Source: Populus alba (taxonomy: Eukaryota; Streptophyta; Magnoliopsida; Malpighiales; Salicaceae). Taken from it: a DNA stretch of 64,000 nt. Positions 1 through 9,712 of the stretch are shown piece by piece. The notes beneath the pieces are model-generated. The model was not told where the DNA came from, made no database searches, and worked only from the letters and a program-made list of their open reading frames with translations. The stretch lies in NCBI RefSeq assembly GCF_005239225.2, contig NC_133302.1:7750001-7814000 (forward strand), given 5' to 3'. Position 1 is the first letter of the stretch, and every line of letters starts with the position of its first letter. The translations under genes and the position numbers were made by a program.

Positions 1-632
1 TACTTGTGACATTTTATAAAGACCAAGAAGATCCAAAATGAAGAAAGTCGCAAAAAGCTCCTCCTTCACAAATAGTTTGACAATGGTATCATCAAGATCA
101 TAGATCATCATCGACTTGACCAACATAAGAAGAATCGGCAAATTGAGTTTTTAGTAAAATAAAAGAAAAACACAGAGGTTTCATGGAAAAAGGACACAGA
201 TTTGTGCTGATTTGAGGATTACGTGCAAGCCTACCTCACATTTATTCCAACAAAGATGTTATACTCTTTTAGTGGGGGTGGTTTATTAAAGTTCTAGACA
301 TGATGGACAACGATATCTTGCATAGGCAACAATAAATTTGGCAGGCAGCATGCGATGGTTCATGCAAGTTATTGAGCTCCTGACTTGACATGGACGTGAG
401 GCTTAGAGCATGTATCTTTTAAGCTAGCATCATACATAACATTAAATGACAGTTGAGACTGCTAGGTGGACAGGCAAAACGTGGGTTAGTGGTTGCAAAT
501 ATGAACATCCAGATCATGGGAACATGAGGGCAGAATGTGGGGCAGAACTGGGTTACGTTATAAGCCACTAAAATCATGGGATTATAGGGGAGAAAGTGCT
601 CATTACTTGCTCGAAAGCAGGCCACTAAGTTC
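1..632. other. No recognisable feature
   Basis: I see no convincing reading frame, repeat or RNA gene here. Base composition is less AT-rich than most of the window. It may be the decayed internal part of the copia element whose RNase H remnant follows, but nothing in translation supports that. Confidence 0.3.
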
Positions 633-689
633 ATGGAGAACATGAGGCTGGTGACAGAGATATGGCGTTCATTTTATAAGCACATCAGA

Positions 690-1170
690 TCACTCTTTTC
701 AGGGGTTCAGTATGCTGATTGGGCTGATGACAGAGATGATAAACGTAGTGTTGGGGGCTATTGTATTTTCCATGGAACCAATCTAATCAGTTGGAGCTAC
801 AAACAACAACAAACTGTTGCTCATAGCAGTACTGAATCAAAGTATAAATCCCTCTCAAATAAAGCGGCTGAAATACGTTGGCTCCAATCCATTCTCCACG
901 ATCTGCAGCTTCCCTTAGTAACCAGTCCAAAACTATGGTGTGATAATATCGGAGCTACTTATTTGTTCTTTAATCCAATTTCCATGCCAGAACTAAACAT
1001 AATGAAATTGATTCTCACTATGTTAGGGATCAAGTTTTAGTAAAACAACTTCAGGTCTCCTTTCTATCTTCTAGGGATTAGTTTGCAGATTTATTAAATA
1101 AGCCACTGTCAGCCATTTGTTTTCAGCTACTGCAGGATAACCTTCATGTTCAAGACCTACCCATTCGGTT
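690..1170 (+). pseudogene. Ty1/copia RNase H remnant (3' end of pol)
   Basis: Translation shows the C-terminal copia pol order: a YADWADDRDDKRSVGGY block (the usual DADWAG..DDRRST.GY RNase H start), SWSYKQQQTVAHSSTES, a WCDNIGATYL block, then after a frame change [10 protein letters not shown] and finally FADLLNKPLS. RNase H degrades the RNA template during reverse transcription. The frame is broken once near 978-985 (the HARTKH block lies in another frame) and by a TAG just before FADLL at about 1078. RT, integrase and gag are absent upstream, so this is a 5'-truncated dead copy. It is followed by a purine tract and an LTR in the expected order. Confidence 0.85.
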
Positions 1171-1179
1171 GGGGGGGCG

Positions 1180-1406
1180 TGCTGGAGATTGAATTCAAAA
1201 ATGAAATTTCTTGCTGATATTTCGGGATAACTAATTTAGTTGTTAACATTGTGATGTTATCCTTTAGTTTTAAAATAGCTAACGTAGAGGAGAAGGTTAA
1301 ATATAATCTATCTGTAAAACCTTATACACTGTGTATTCTTTTTAAGATTGCAGATTAATATACAACTCTTTCTCTTGTGAAACTATTTTCCTTGTGCTTT
1401 CCTACA
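1180..1406 (+). repeat. 3' LTR of the truncated copia element
   Basis: A G-rich polypurine tract at 1171-1177 is followed by TGCTGGAGATTG, and the segment closes with TTTCCTACA, giving the TG...CA ends of an LTR about 227 bp long. It directly follows the pol terminus, as a 3' LTR should. No 5' LTR is present in the window. The boundaries are by eye; a second copy would fix them. Confidence 0.6.
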
Positions 1407-3279
1407 CTTTCAAAGATGCTATTTTTGTCGTGGTTCATTTAAAATTGAAAAGCTTCAAATGACTATGGATCACTTGTGATGAGATCCCGATGGAGCTAAC
1501 TGAATTGGCAAGCTAAGGTTCTTAGCCAGCCATGGCTTTATATGGTCATGTTGACATAAAAGAATGTCTTAAGCTTTGATCATATTAAAATATTAGACTT
1601 GCATATAAGGTTGGAGAAACAATCGTGGACTTTACCGGCGATTAAGAGATGGGTTTTCTCTCTATTACGAGTAACAATCAGCATGTCTGATGGGCTGTGG
1701 TTAGTGTTGATCCTTTCAGTACATTATGATATGGTCGGTATGCATGGTTCTGCTAGATTCTTTGGTGTCTGGCAAAAATGACAAGTTTCTCGGAAAAATT
1801 GATGGTTAGGGACAAACCTTAAGATTCTCAGTTATCTTGATCAATCCATGTTGACCATCCTATCCTAAAATAGCAGTAGTACCTAAATTTAAGGCATGAA
1901 TTTGCATGCCTGTTTTTTTCGAGGTATGAATTTAAGGTACCCTCTCCTTTGCCATTGTTGATACTGGAAGAAAATGCTGCATAGCTTCTATGTAAGTTCT
2001 TATTCCTCTCTCCCTCTTTCGGACTCTCTAAATTAGTAATGCTTTAAAGAATAGGTTGGGAAACATGGTTATGGTTAAATCTAAAAACCATTTGTTTTGG
2101 ATTTGAAATTCATGTATGATTTGCTTGAGAGTTTTTTTTTTTCCTCTCCATGTCGTTTGTCATAGCAATGGGGGCATTTTCTGAGAAATTTTGCGTCAGA
2201 ACATGAAAGAGCAGCCTCTAATTTTTATGAATTCACATTTGGCTGTTTCCTTCTCCCACCTTAAAGTGTCTTTGATTTCATTTCAATTTTTTGTGTACGT
2301 AAATGGACGTTCAAACAAGTTTTCTAGGAAATTTTGGCTCTGAAAAGATTGGCATTAAGAATTCCTGTATTTAATATTTGATATATGATTATTTTTCCTT
2401 TCCTTCTGATATGATGCCCTGCCTTTATGTTATGAATCTAAGTGGGTTGATGAAGTTATTTGCTCTTGATCCTGATAGCACATTGTTTCGGATTTTCTCC
2501 TCTGCACTTTTCCTTTGGCATTAGTCTTTATGTTTGGAGTCTTGTATGATTATCTTAGGATACATTTTATGCACTGATAAAATTGCTTGATGACGTTCAT
2601 CTGCACTCCTAACATCAAGTTTTGAGCCTCCGTGTTTCGATGGATACATTTTTTTTTCCATTTGTTATAACTATTACATCTTGTATTCTGTTTAAGGACA
2701 ACATTTCTTAAGCAACTAATCTTTCAGAATCTATAATATCAGACCTTCAAAATCTTAAAATCTAGTATTATGCAGGAATTGTGGAGTACTTGTTTCTGCA
2801 ACATCTTCTTAGTTAATGTACATTATTTTTGCTTCATGAGATTGGCCCGTGAATCTTTACTATGATAGAGAAGTATCTTTATGATTTTTTTTTGTTTCTT
2901 TTCTCATTTCTCTGGTAAGGTTTCTGTAATTCTTTGCTGTAAATGAGATTTGTGTGTGGCTTTTGTTCTGGCTGCTTTCTGGGTCAGAATATGATTCATT
3001 TCGTGTTCCATTGCTAGTTGCTACTGTCGAACATGATTGTTCTGATTTTTTTTTCTGAATATCCTATGGTTGCATCAACTGCAGATTGATATGATAATGC
3101 CGAAATGCTATGAGTACAGTAGACACATCCTCATTGATTTGCTGTTCTTGCATAATTAATCATCTTCTGATCATGCCCTCACCTCGGTTTTCTATTTCGT
3201 GTTACAGCATTAAAATCGGAATTGGTGTAATCATACACCCGATAGAAGTTCACTAGGCGTTCACTCGGTGCATGCAACA
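1407..3279. other. Intergenic / possible leader of the exonuclease gene
   Basis: No open frame of note. The sequence is T-rich with many polypyrimidine stretches ending in AG, as in 5' UTR introns, for example the acceptor-like TTACAG at about 3203-3208. A spliced untranslated leader for the gene starting at 3280 is possible but not demonstrable from sequence alone. Confidence 0.25.
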
Positions 3280-3984
3280 ATGGAAACACTACGTGGACCT
3301 CAGCTTACAATGAACGATGGTGCTACACTGGTGACAGAGGTGGTATCGGATGATGATTCGCATCTTTGCCTCTACATATTATTGCAGGACATGATTAAAA
3401 TTGGTGACATGGTTGTTGGGTTTGACATCGAGTGGGGCTTCAAAGGGACTTCTGCTAGCAGATCAGGAAGCACTTCTGGCAGAAACACCGAGAATCATTC
3501 TCAGTCTGACAAGTCAGAGCACCTTCCTAGGAGAGTAGAACATCACATTGCTGTGTTGACTTTCTGCACCAAACTTGGCTGCGTCCTGATAAGGCTCTCT
3601 CCTAATCACATCTCGCCATCTCTAAAACGCTTTCTTTCGATTAAGGACATTATGTTTGTAGGAGTTCATATCAAGGAAGATCTTCAAAGGCTAAGATGTG
3701 TTGACGGTCTGGTGGTTCGGAATGCGGTGGAGTTGAGTGAACTGGCTGCTAAAATACATGACCAGCCTCGATTCGCTGCTTATAGTGCAAGGGAATTGGC
3801 TTACAGAATAGCTTCACTAAAATCTGACTCAAAACCTCTCAATGTTTTATGGTCAAATTGGTTCGATCATACTCTTTGCCCTGAACAGATTGAGTCTGCA
3901 ACCATTGATGCTTATGCAACGTACAAGATTGGCAAAAAGCTTATGGAAAGCGGCAGTAGCAGTGTCAAGAGGCTGTTCTCATAA
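3280..3984 (+). CDS. WRN-type 3'-5' exonuclease-domain protein (DnaQ/RNase D-like fold)
   Basis: An intact single-exon ORF of 234 residues from the first in-frame ATG; four more codons lie upstream only as a GTG-led extension. The family trims nucleic acid 3' ends with two metal ions. Visible motifs are ExoI (VVGFDIEWG, metal ligands D49 and E51), ExoII (GVHIKEDLQRL, D134) and ExoIII (ATIDAYATYKIG, D210). In the canonical ExoIII motif (Yx3D) a Tyr precedes the last Asp by four residues; here that position is Ser206, so activity could be altered. A Ser/His-rich insert (about residues 57-88) separates ExoI from the next strand. There is no helicase domain, as in the short plant WEX-like proteins. 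No clear neighbours are co-regulated with it. The fold assignment is strong; the substrate is unknown. Confidence 0.85.
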   Translation: METLRGPQLTMNDGATLVTEVVSDDDSHLCLYILLQDMIKIGDMVVGFDIEWGFKGTSASRSGSTSGRNTENHSQSDKSEHLPRRVEHHIAVLTFCTKLGCVLIRLSPNHISPSLKRFLSIKDIMFVGVHIKEDLQRLRCVDGLVVRNAVELSELAAKIHDQPRFAAYSARELAYRIASLKSDSKPLNVLWSNWFDHTLCPEQIESATIDAYATYKIGKKLMESGSSSVKRLFS

Positions 3985-4181
3985 TCTCTACGCTTATGTC
4001 CAATCTCAGCCTTGAGGAATTGTTGTGTCTGTCTATTCAATAATCCATGTCAGAGTGAAAAATGATTGTGTTCTGTTGCTGTCGTTGTCGTCCTCTGAGT
4101 TCATTGTTAGCCGATGGTGTTCCTGGTATTTCAGAGCCGTGCATTTCTTTTGCATTCACCATTTTGACCAATGTAGTACTC

Positions 4182-4201
4182 TATTATTATTATTATTATT
4201 A
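4182..4201. repeat. ATT microsatellite
   Basis: About six to seven TAT/ATT units lie about 200 bp past the exonuclease stop codon. Such tracts are usually length-polymorphic. Confidence 0.85.
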
Positions 4202-4390
4202 TAAATTATACAATACAAATATAATATCAAATAACAAACAATAATCTTAAAATTTAAAATATGTATAAATAGTAAAGAATTAAGAAAATTTTAACTTAAA
4301 AGTAATTATCCATAACCTCACATTTGGCTACTCCTAGAAAGTTACATGTTTAGTTAATTGATTTTTGATGATAACACTAATCTCACATCA

Positions 4391-5280
4391 GCTAGATACG
4401 AGTGTTTAGTCGTTTACTAATACAAAAGATATCTCTCTCTAAAAGATGCCTTTTAAAAAGAAAAAAAAAAAACACATCATATGATTTTAGTGGGATAATA
4501 CATTTTAAAAAGCCTATCATATACGGTTGCGAACACACATTATTATTGATGTTATCTGTGGGTACATTAACCATAAGTAATTACCTAAATCCCTCGCCTG
4601 GGAGGCTATGATGGACCCATCAATCTCACTTCGATCAGGAGACAAAAGCCTTAATCACTTATAAGCACAAAAATATACCTCTCTTCCCATGAGGCACCCT
4701 TTAAAAGGACAAAATTATTATGTGGTTCTAGTAAGGTACTACCTTTTGGAGCACTTGAGGGTCTAGCTCAGTAGTCAACTGCAAGGCTTGTTTTGCGACT
4801 GTTCCGAGTTCGATCCTCAAGAGTACTAGCCTGTCACCCCCGCGGTGTTTTACCTACCTACTGGACTTGCAAGATGTTCAGTGGGTCCGGAGATTAGTTG
4901 TGATGCGCGTAAGCTGACCCGAACATCCCGAGTTAAAAAAAAAAAAAAAAAGATAATACCTCTTGGAGGGCTTACCATATACATGTGTGGGCATACATCA
5001 ACATTGATGCTGCCTGAGGAAACATCAGCCATGTACGACTTCCTAAGCTCCTTGTCTAGAAGGCTATGATGATGTCATCAATCTCATAACGGCTAGGAGA
5101 TTAGGATCCTGGTCGCTTGTAAGAATAAAGGGCACCTCTTTTTTCAAGAAATGACTATTGAAATGATAAAATACATGATGTGATTCTAGTGGAATAATAC
5201 CTCTTAAGAGGCCTAACATATACGGGTGTAAATACACATCATCAATTTTATTATCTTTACCATAATTCTTTGTCCTCCTT
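4391..5280. repeat. Three diverged ~245 bp tandem units
   Basis: The same order of landmarks occurs three times: an AGGCACC/ATGCC box followed by TTTTAAAAGG-like sequence, a TCTAGTGGGATAATACC-like box (about 4485, 4728/4952 and 5185), a CCTAACATATAC box, an ACACATCA/CATACATCAACATTGATG stretch, and GGCTATGATG.....CATCAATCTCA..... CTAGGAGA at the end of each unit. Units run about 4391-4639, 4640-5101 (interrupted by the SINE) and 5102-5280 (3' incomplete). Divergence is large, so the array is old. No coding function is evident. Confidence 0.7.
4752..4951 (+). mobile_element. tRNA-derived SINE with TSD
   Basis: A 200 bp element starts with a tRNA-like head: an A-box-like TAGCTCAGTAG at about 4764 and a B-box-like GAGTTCGATCC at about 4807. 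It continues with a short unrelated body (ending CATCCCGAGTT) and finishes in an uninterrupted run of 17 A at 4935-4951. It is flanked by a 17 bp TSD, 4735-4751 and 4952-4968, matching at 14 of 17 bases. RNA polymerase III promoter boxes, an A tail and a TSD together define a SINE; the enzyme would be supplied by a LINE elsewhere. It inserted into the middle unit of the surrounding tandem array. Confidence 0.85.
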
Positions 5281-5357
5281 CTTCATTCTATACGGATATT
5301 GTCATTCATCTGTCTGCTTTCGGACACTCACCGTCACCATTTTTTTCCCGATAACAG

Positions 5358-5522
5358 GAGATCAGGGATTTCTCAATTCATATTTGCGTAGACTTTCCGA
5401 ATGCACATGTTTTCCAACCTAATTTACCCCATGAAGTATTGAAAACTAGACCTCTACCTGATATGGAGCCACTCTCTACCTCATATAATGCAGATGTCGG
5501 TCTTTACACGCTTGCTAACAAG
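5358..5522 (+). CDS. Orphan exon-like reading frame, unknown protein
   Basis: A 55-codon stretch without stops sits between an acceptor-like CCCGATAACAG and a donor AAG|GTATTA. Its translation (starting EIRDFSIHICVDFPNAHVFQ and ending VGLYTLANK) has the mixed composition of real protein rather than the K/N/I/F bias of random AT-rich DNA here. The exon would be phase 0 at both ends. A possible next exon follows acceptor GTGCAG at 6052-6057; in phase 0 it would add 12 residues and stop at 6096. I do not recognise the protein. It could be a fragment of a captured or decayed host gene. Confidence 0.35.
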
Positions 5523-6371
5523 GTATTACTTGTGCACAAAATGAGATGGTTATTATTTATGCTGATAGGGAAGATTTACTGCTTCCATAACTGTTATGTT
5601 TTTTTTTTTTTTTTTATGCTTTTGTTGTAATGATCGGAACAGAGTATCATATCTTCAACCTTTCCTCTCTTGTCAATTTTTGTAAATCTGACAAGTTCAA
5701 CACGCAGGTTCAAATTAAACCTGCCTGGTCTAGCTGACTTTGAATGGGATTTTAAGCCTTTTGACTAGCTGTTAGAAGGAACGTAAATTGAACTATAGTC
5801 TTTGTAGACGGGGTATGTGGTTCACAAACTTCTACGAAACAAGTTCCATATTAGAAAGGAGATTCTTTGATATTAAAGTTAGTAAACTATAAATGAAAAA
5901 TAATGTATAACAAAAAAAATTAAAAATAAAAACATATATATAAGGGTGTAATGAGGTATTTATATACATTGATGATATGAAATTGTCTCATGAAAAGCGA
6001 AGATGTAGATATATGGTGTGAGAGTAATCATGAAAAATAATTATTTTTACCGTGCAGATATTTGCGTTCCGCCATCAATTGGAGAATTGTTGTTGAATCA
6101 GGGATTGAATTGAGAGAAGCAGAAAAAATTGATTGGCGTCTAGCATATGAACTAGGCTTGCCCACTTGTTACATCACATTAGAAGTCATCTAACCTCCTA
6201 TGGCAGCCTTGCTTGGTGCCTAAATATGTTTGGTATTATAATAACTTTTATGGTTATGATTTGAAAAAAAATTATTTTATAAAAAAATTATTTTTATTAA
6301 GATTGATTTGGTATTTATAATTATAATTGAAATTAAGGTTGAACAAAAAATAGTTTAATGTATTTGAGTTC
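5523..6371. other. Mostly AT-rich; one 41-codon open stretch
   Basis: Holds a T17 tract near 5599-5615 and otherwise little. From 6056 to about 6190 one frame stays open with protein-like composition (includes RSAINWRIVVESGIELREAE and ELGLPTCYIT). Another frame from the acceptor at 6057 would end the exon-like frame to the left. Both readings cannot be right, so I leave this uncalled. Confidence 0.25.
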
Positions 6372-6600
6372 CTGTTTGTTTTCGAGTTTCGAAAACACTT
6401 TTGAAAAAATTTGAATTTTTTTTATTTTTTTATTTGCTTCAAATTAATATTCTTTTGGTGTTTTCAGATCATTTTAATACCCCGATATCAAAAATAATTT
6501 TTTTTAAAATAAAAATAAATATCATTTTGATGTATTTTCTGAGTGCAAAGTACTTTGAAAAGCAATCGCAGCCACAATTAAACAGCCAAATCTGCTTTTT
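6372..6600 (-). mobile_element. MITE, same family as the one at 30.6 kb
   Basis: The order of landmarks (AGCACTTTTGAAAAAATTTG-like end, a long T-rich arm, GTTTTCAGATCATTTTAAT, then TACTTTGAAAAGCAATCGCAGCCACA) matches the reverse complement of the 212 bp element at 30,600-30,811. No transposase is encoded. The GCAACCGCAACCACA-like terminal motif also occurs at the 3' end of the Harbinger element at 62.1 kb, suggesting a Harbinger-mobilised family. Confidence 0.5.
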
Positions 6601-6628
6601 AAATTGAGGTTATAAATAACTAAAAAAG

Positions 6629-6629
<1 letters not shown>

Positions 6630-6656
<27 letters not shown>
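6630..6656. repeat. AT microsatellite
   Basis: Thirteen or so uninterrupted AT dinucleotides next to the MITE. Confidence 0.9.
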
Positions 6657-6660
<4 letters not shown>

Positions 6661-7086
6661 GATTTTTAATTTAAATATTATAGATTTAACTATTGTTATT
6701 ACATCTTGAAATAAATAATACTTTATATAAAATATTTTTATTATTTCATTAAACTATCTACAATTCTATCATGTATGAAATTCATCCGACAAGGACTCCA
6801 GTTTTCATGGCTTTTTGAGTATGCAATAAAATTAGGTAAAATATCATCAGGAATAAAATTGGGATTACAATCATATTCTATAAATGCTACACCATCATGC
6901 GATCTCTTTCTAATTTATGTAGTGTCATTGAATAATATTAAACACTAGTTTTTTGAATAAAACACAATTAAAAATAAAAAAATTATTTTTTTTTTACTGG
7001 ATCAGACTCGGTCTGATACATTTAGGCTCAAACTGGACCCAGTTCGACCATTAATAGTGGAGATGTTATCCATTATTCATGTGAAC

Positions 7087-7229
7087 TGTGCAAGTGAATT
7101 AATTCACTTTGCACTATTTACTTTTATAAAGTAAATAGTGCAGAGTGAATTATAATTAATGCATTGTTCACTTTTATAATAATTCACTCTGTACTGTTCA
7201 CTTTACAAAAGTAAACAGTGCAGAGTGAA
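7087..7229. repeat. Compound hairpin (two adjacent inverted repeats)
   Basis: Two stem-loops lie back to back. The first, 7101-7151, has ~23 nt arms that differ at one position around a short loop. The second, 7183-7229, has ~22 nt arms with two mismatches. The arms share TTCACT(C/T)TG(C/T)ACT, and a palindrome AAGTGAATTAATTCACTT overlaps the left edge. The same words recur in the perfect palindrome at 51,012-51,053, so this is a dispersed foldback family, probably a MITE remnant. Confidence 0.7.
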
Positions 7230-9055
7230 ATTTCACTTTGCACTTCCCGTGACTTTTAATTTAGCTGCATTCTCAATGCAAAACTAACTAGGATCCATAA
7301 ACAGTAAATAACATTTTATATTTTACCAAAAATATATTTTCTATGATTTGCTTTAAAAGCAAAAGTAACCACAGAAACAAACACCCTCTTGAAGGCACAA
7401 CTAATTGACTGGACAACATTTAGTGTCCTCCCTTCTGTTGTTTTTTTCTTTGGAGGGTGATATCATAAAGAATATGATGTGGTGAATTATCAATGCATTG
7501 TTAAATGATTTTTTTTTTTTTTTTTACATAAATCACATGTGGATTGAGTATAAGTTTAAAATATCGTCAGGAACCATGCTATTATTTTCATATGTGTACT
7601 GAATTGTTAATGAAAGTGAAAAGTATAATGAGCATTTGACGAGAAAAGGCAGCAAAAATCATAAAAATAAATAAGGTAAAATTTATAGAAAACCACATTT
7701 CTGGTACCTTCTCTCTTACGATAGGAAGAAATCTGCGAGTGCTTGCATGCCAAAATAAGAGAAATTCCCTAAAGAAGTTGGCAAATAAGAATACTAGCAA
7801 GCCATTACAAAGCTCATTACTAGAGAGGTTCCATACATTGAAAAGAGAGATGGTGAAAAGAAACCTTCCAAGTTTTAATACTTGTAATTCATTTGAGGAA
7901 ACTTTTCTTGAATTTGAATTAATATGCTTGTTTGTTTTGTTTTTTCCTTTATTTATATCTTTTAAAAGAAAAGGCTTGCTTAAGCCAATAATCCATTAAA
8001 AATAAAAGAAAAAACAAGTTGAAAAATACATTATCTAAGACAATGATTATATAGTTGTTGAAGAGTCAGCTTCCCAAAACTATTTTTATCTAAAACATCT
8101 AAAATTATCTCCACAACTTTTAGAATCCAATTACTAATTTCAAATTCAATTTTAATCATCTTTAAAATCCATGCAAAAAAATAATAATCAAAGTTTTGAA
8201 TCTAAATTTCTTTATTTTATTTTATTTATGCTATTGGGTCTTTATTTTTCTAGTGATTCATCAAAAACACTTTTATGACTTTTTTTTGCTAAAAAAGAAT
8301 AAATTATCGGTTGTTTTTTTTTCTTTTTCATCTTTCTTTTATTTATTCTTGAATAAAATTAGAAATCAAAATAAAACATAAATAAACTGAGATCAAAATA
8401 AATCCTTATAATAAAATCACTACATTATTTTTATTTTTTAATTTTGCTATAAATATTTAATTCTACACACACAATTAATTAATAATTCAACAATTAACAT
8501 ATTCTTTACTATATCAAAACATATGAATCGTTTTTTCTTTAATTTGTTCAAATATTAATTTGATGGATGGTCACAAAAAGTGCGAAGGCCAGTCTTTCAC
8601 GAGACAAGCAAATGCTTATTATTATTATTATTATCATCATCAATTTTCAGCATGTCTCGTGAATCATAGTTATTGCTAAATGGAGTTGAGCTTTGTCAGA
8701 AACATCTTTTCAATGGCTATCTATCCATCTTTTCAGTAGCAAATTAGGATAAGAAAGGTCGATCCACCTGCCCAAATCCTCTCAAGTTGATGCGCAATAA
8801 GATGATAATGGCAACTGAAACTAATGTTTTTCACGCAACCTTTTTTGTTATTATCATATTTTAATCATTAAAGTTCTTGTTAAACTTAAAAAAGAAAATG
8901 GATGATTATGGCTATTGTACGGAATCCCTAATTTGCACATAGATTGATCTTTAATCTGTTCATGTACTTAGAAAAAATATTAAAAAAATATATAAATTAT
9001 ATTATAAGATTTCATCTAAAAATTTAAATTTTTTAGGTGAATTTTTTTTTTTGAT
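7230..9055. other. AT-rich intergenic DNA
   Basis: Only low-complexity A/T frames, homopolymer runs and a short TTA/ATC microsatellite at about 8617-8642. Nothing coding is supported. Confidence 0.5.
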
Positions 9056-9340
9056 TTGGTATCAAAGCCTTGATAGCCAAACAGTTACAAATTTAAATTT
9101 TACTATCCTTATTTATTTGATAAAAATTAAAAATAAAATAATATGAGTTTGTGCAAATTTTTAAATTCAAAAAGGCTTTCATTTAAAAGGGTGTATCGGA
9201 AAATATTATAAATTATATCTTGAAACTTTACCTAACGGTTTAAGTTATTGAATTAAGATGGTTTTTGATAAAAATAAAGTTGGAGTCATTTTCTTGCATG
9301 AATTAGATTAATATAAGTTATAGTATTTTTTTAGAGTATC
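9056..9340 (+). repeat. Fragment of a TGGTATCAAAGCC-type retroelement
   Basis: Begins TTTGGTATCAAAGCCTTG, followed by TTACAAATTTAAATTTTACT and TTTGATAAAAATTAAAAATA. It ends with a GTATCGGAAAATATTATAAA...ACGGTTTAAGTTATTGAATT module that is common in plant retroelement LTR/SINE-like repeats. An inverted relative lies at 11,540-11,720. The element class cannot be settled by eye. Confidence 0.4.
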
Positions 9341-9394
9341 TGAAGAACCCGAAACAAACTCTTCTTCTATGAGCAAGCTATATAGATTCATCTT

Positions 9395-9627
9395 GTAATT
9401 ACAATCTTACTTTTATCGTATTGCTTAGATGTTCTAATAGTATTTATTGTTTTTAATAGGCATGTTTAACTTTTAATTTTCTTTTTTATTATAAACTTTT
9501 TTTAGTAATTACAGTCTTACTTTTTATCGTATTGCTTAAGATTTAATGAGATGTTCTAATAGTATTTATTGTTTTTAATAGGCATGTTTAACTTTTATTT
9601 TTCTTTTTTTATTATAAACTTTTTTTA
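9395..9627. repeat. Two-copy tandem repeat (110 and 123 bp)
   Basis: Unit 1 (9395-9504) and unit 2 (9505-9627) both run from GTAATTACA(A/G)TCTTACTTTT through GATGTTCTAATAGTATTTATTG to a TTATAAACTTTTTTTAG end. Unit 2 carries a small insertion after GCTTA. A second, 28 bp two-copy repeat (TTTAATAATTTATCTTGATT...) follows at about 9654-9712. Confidence 0.8.
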
Positions 9628-9712
9628 GTTGCCATCTTCTTTTGATAGAGTTGTTTAATAATTTATCTTGATTCCTATATATTATTTAATAATTTATCTT
9701 GATTCCTATATA

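Noticed and set aside
4764..4820. tRNA gene
   Set aside because: Pol III boxes are present, but no cloverleaf forms and the segment is followed by a SINE body and A tail.
6056..6190. 41-codon open stretch as an exon
   Set aside because: It conflicts in phase with the preceding exon-like frame and has no ATG or homology I can name, so it was left as a note.
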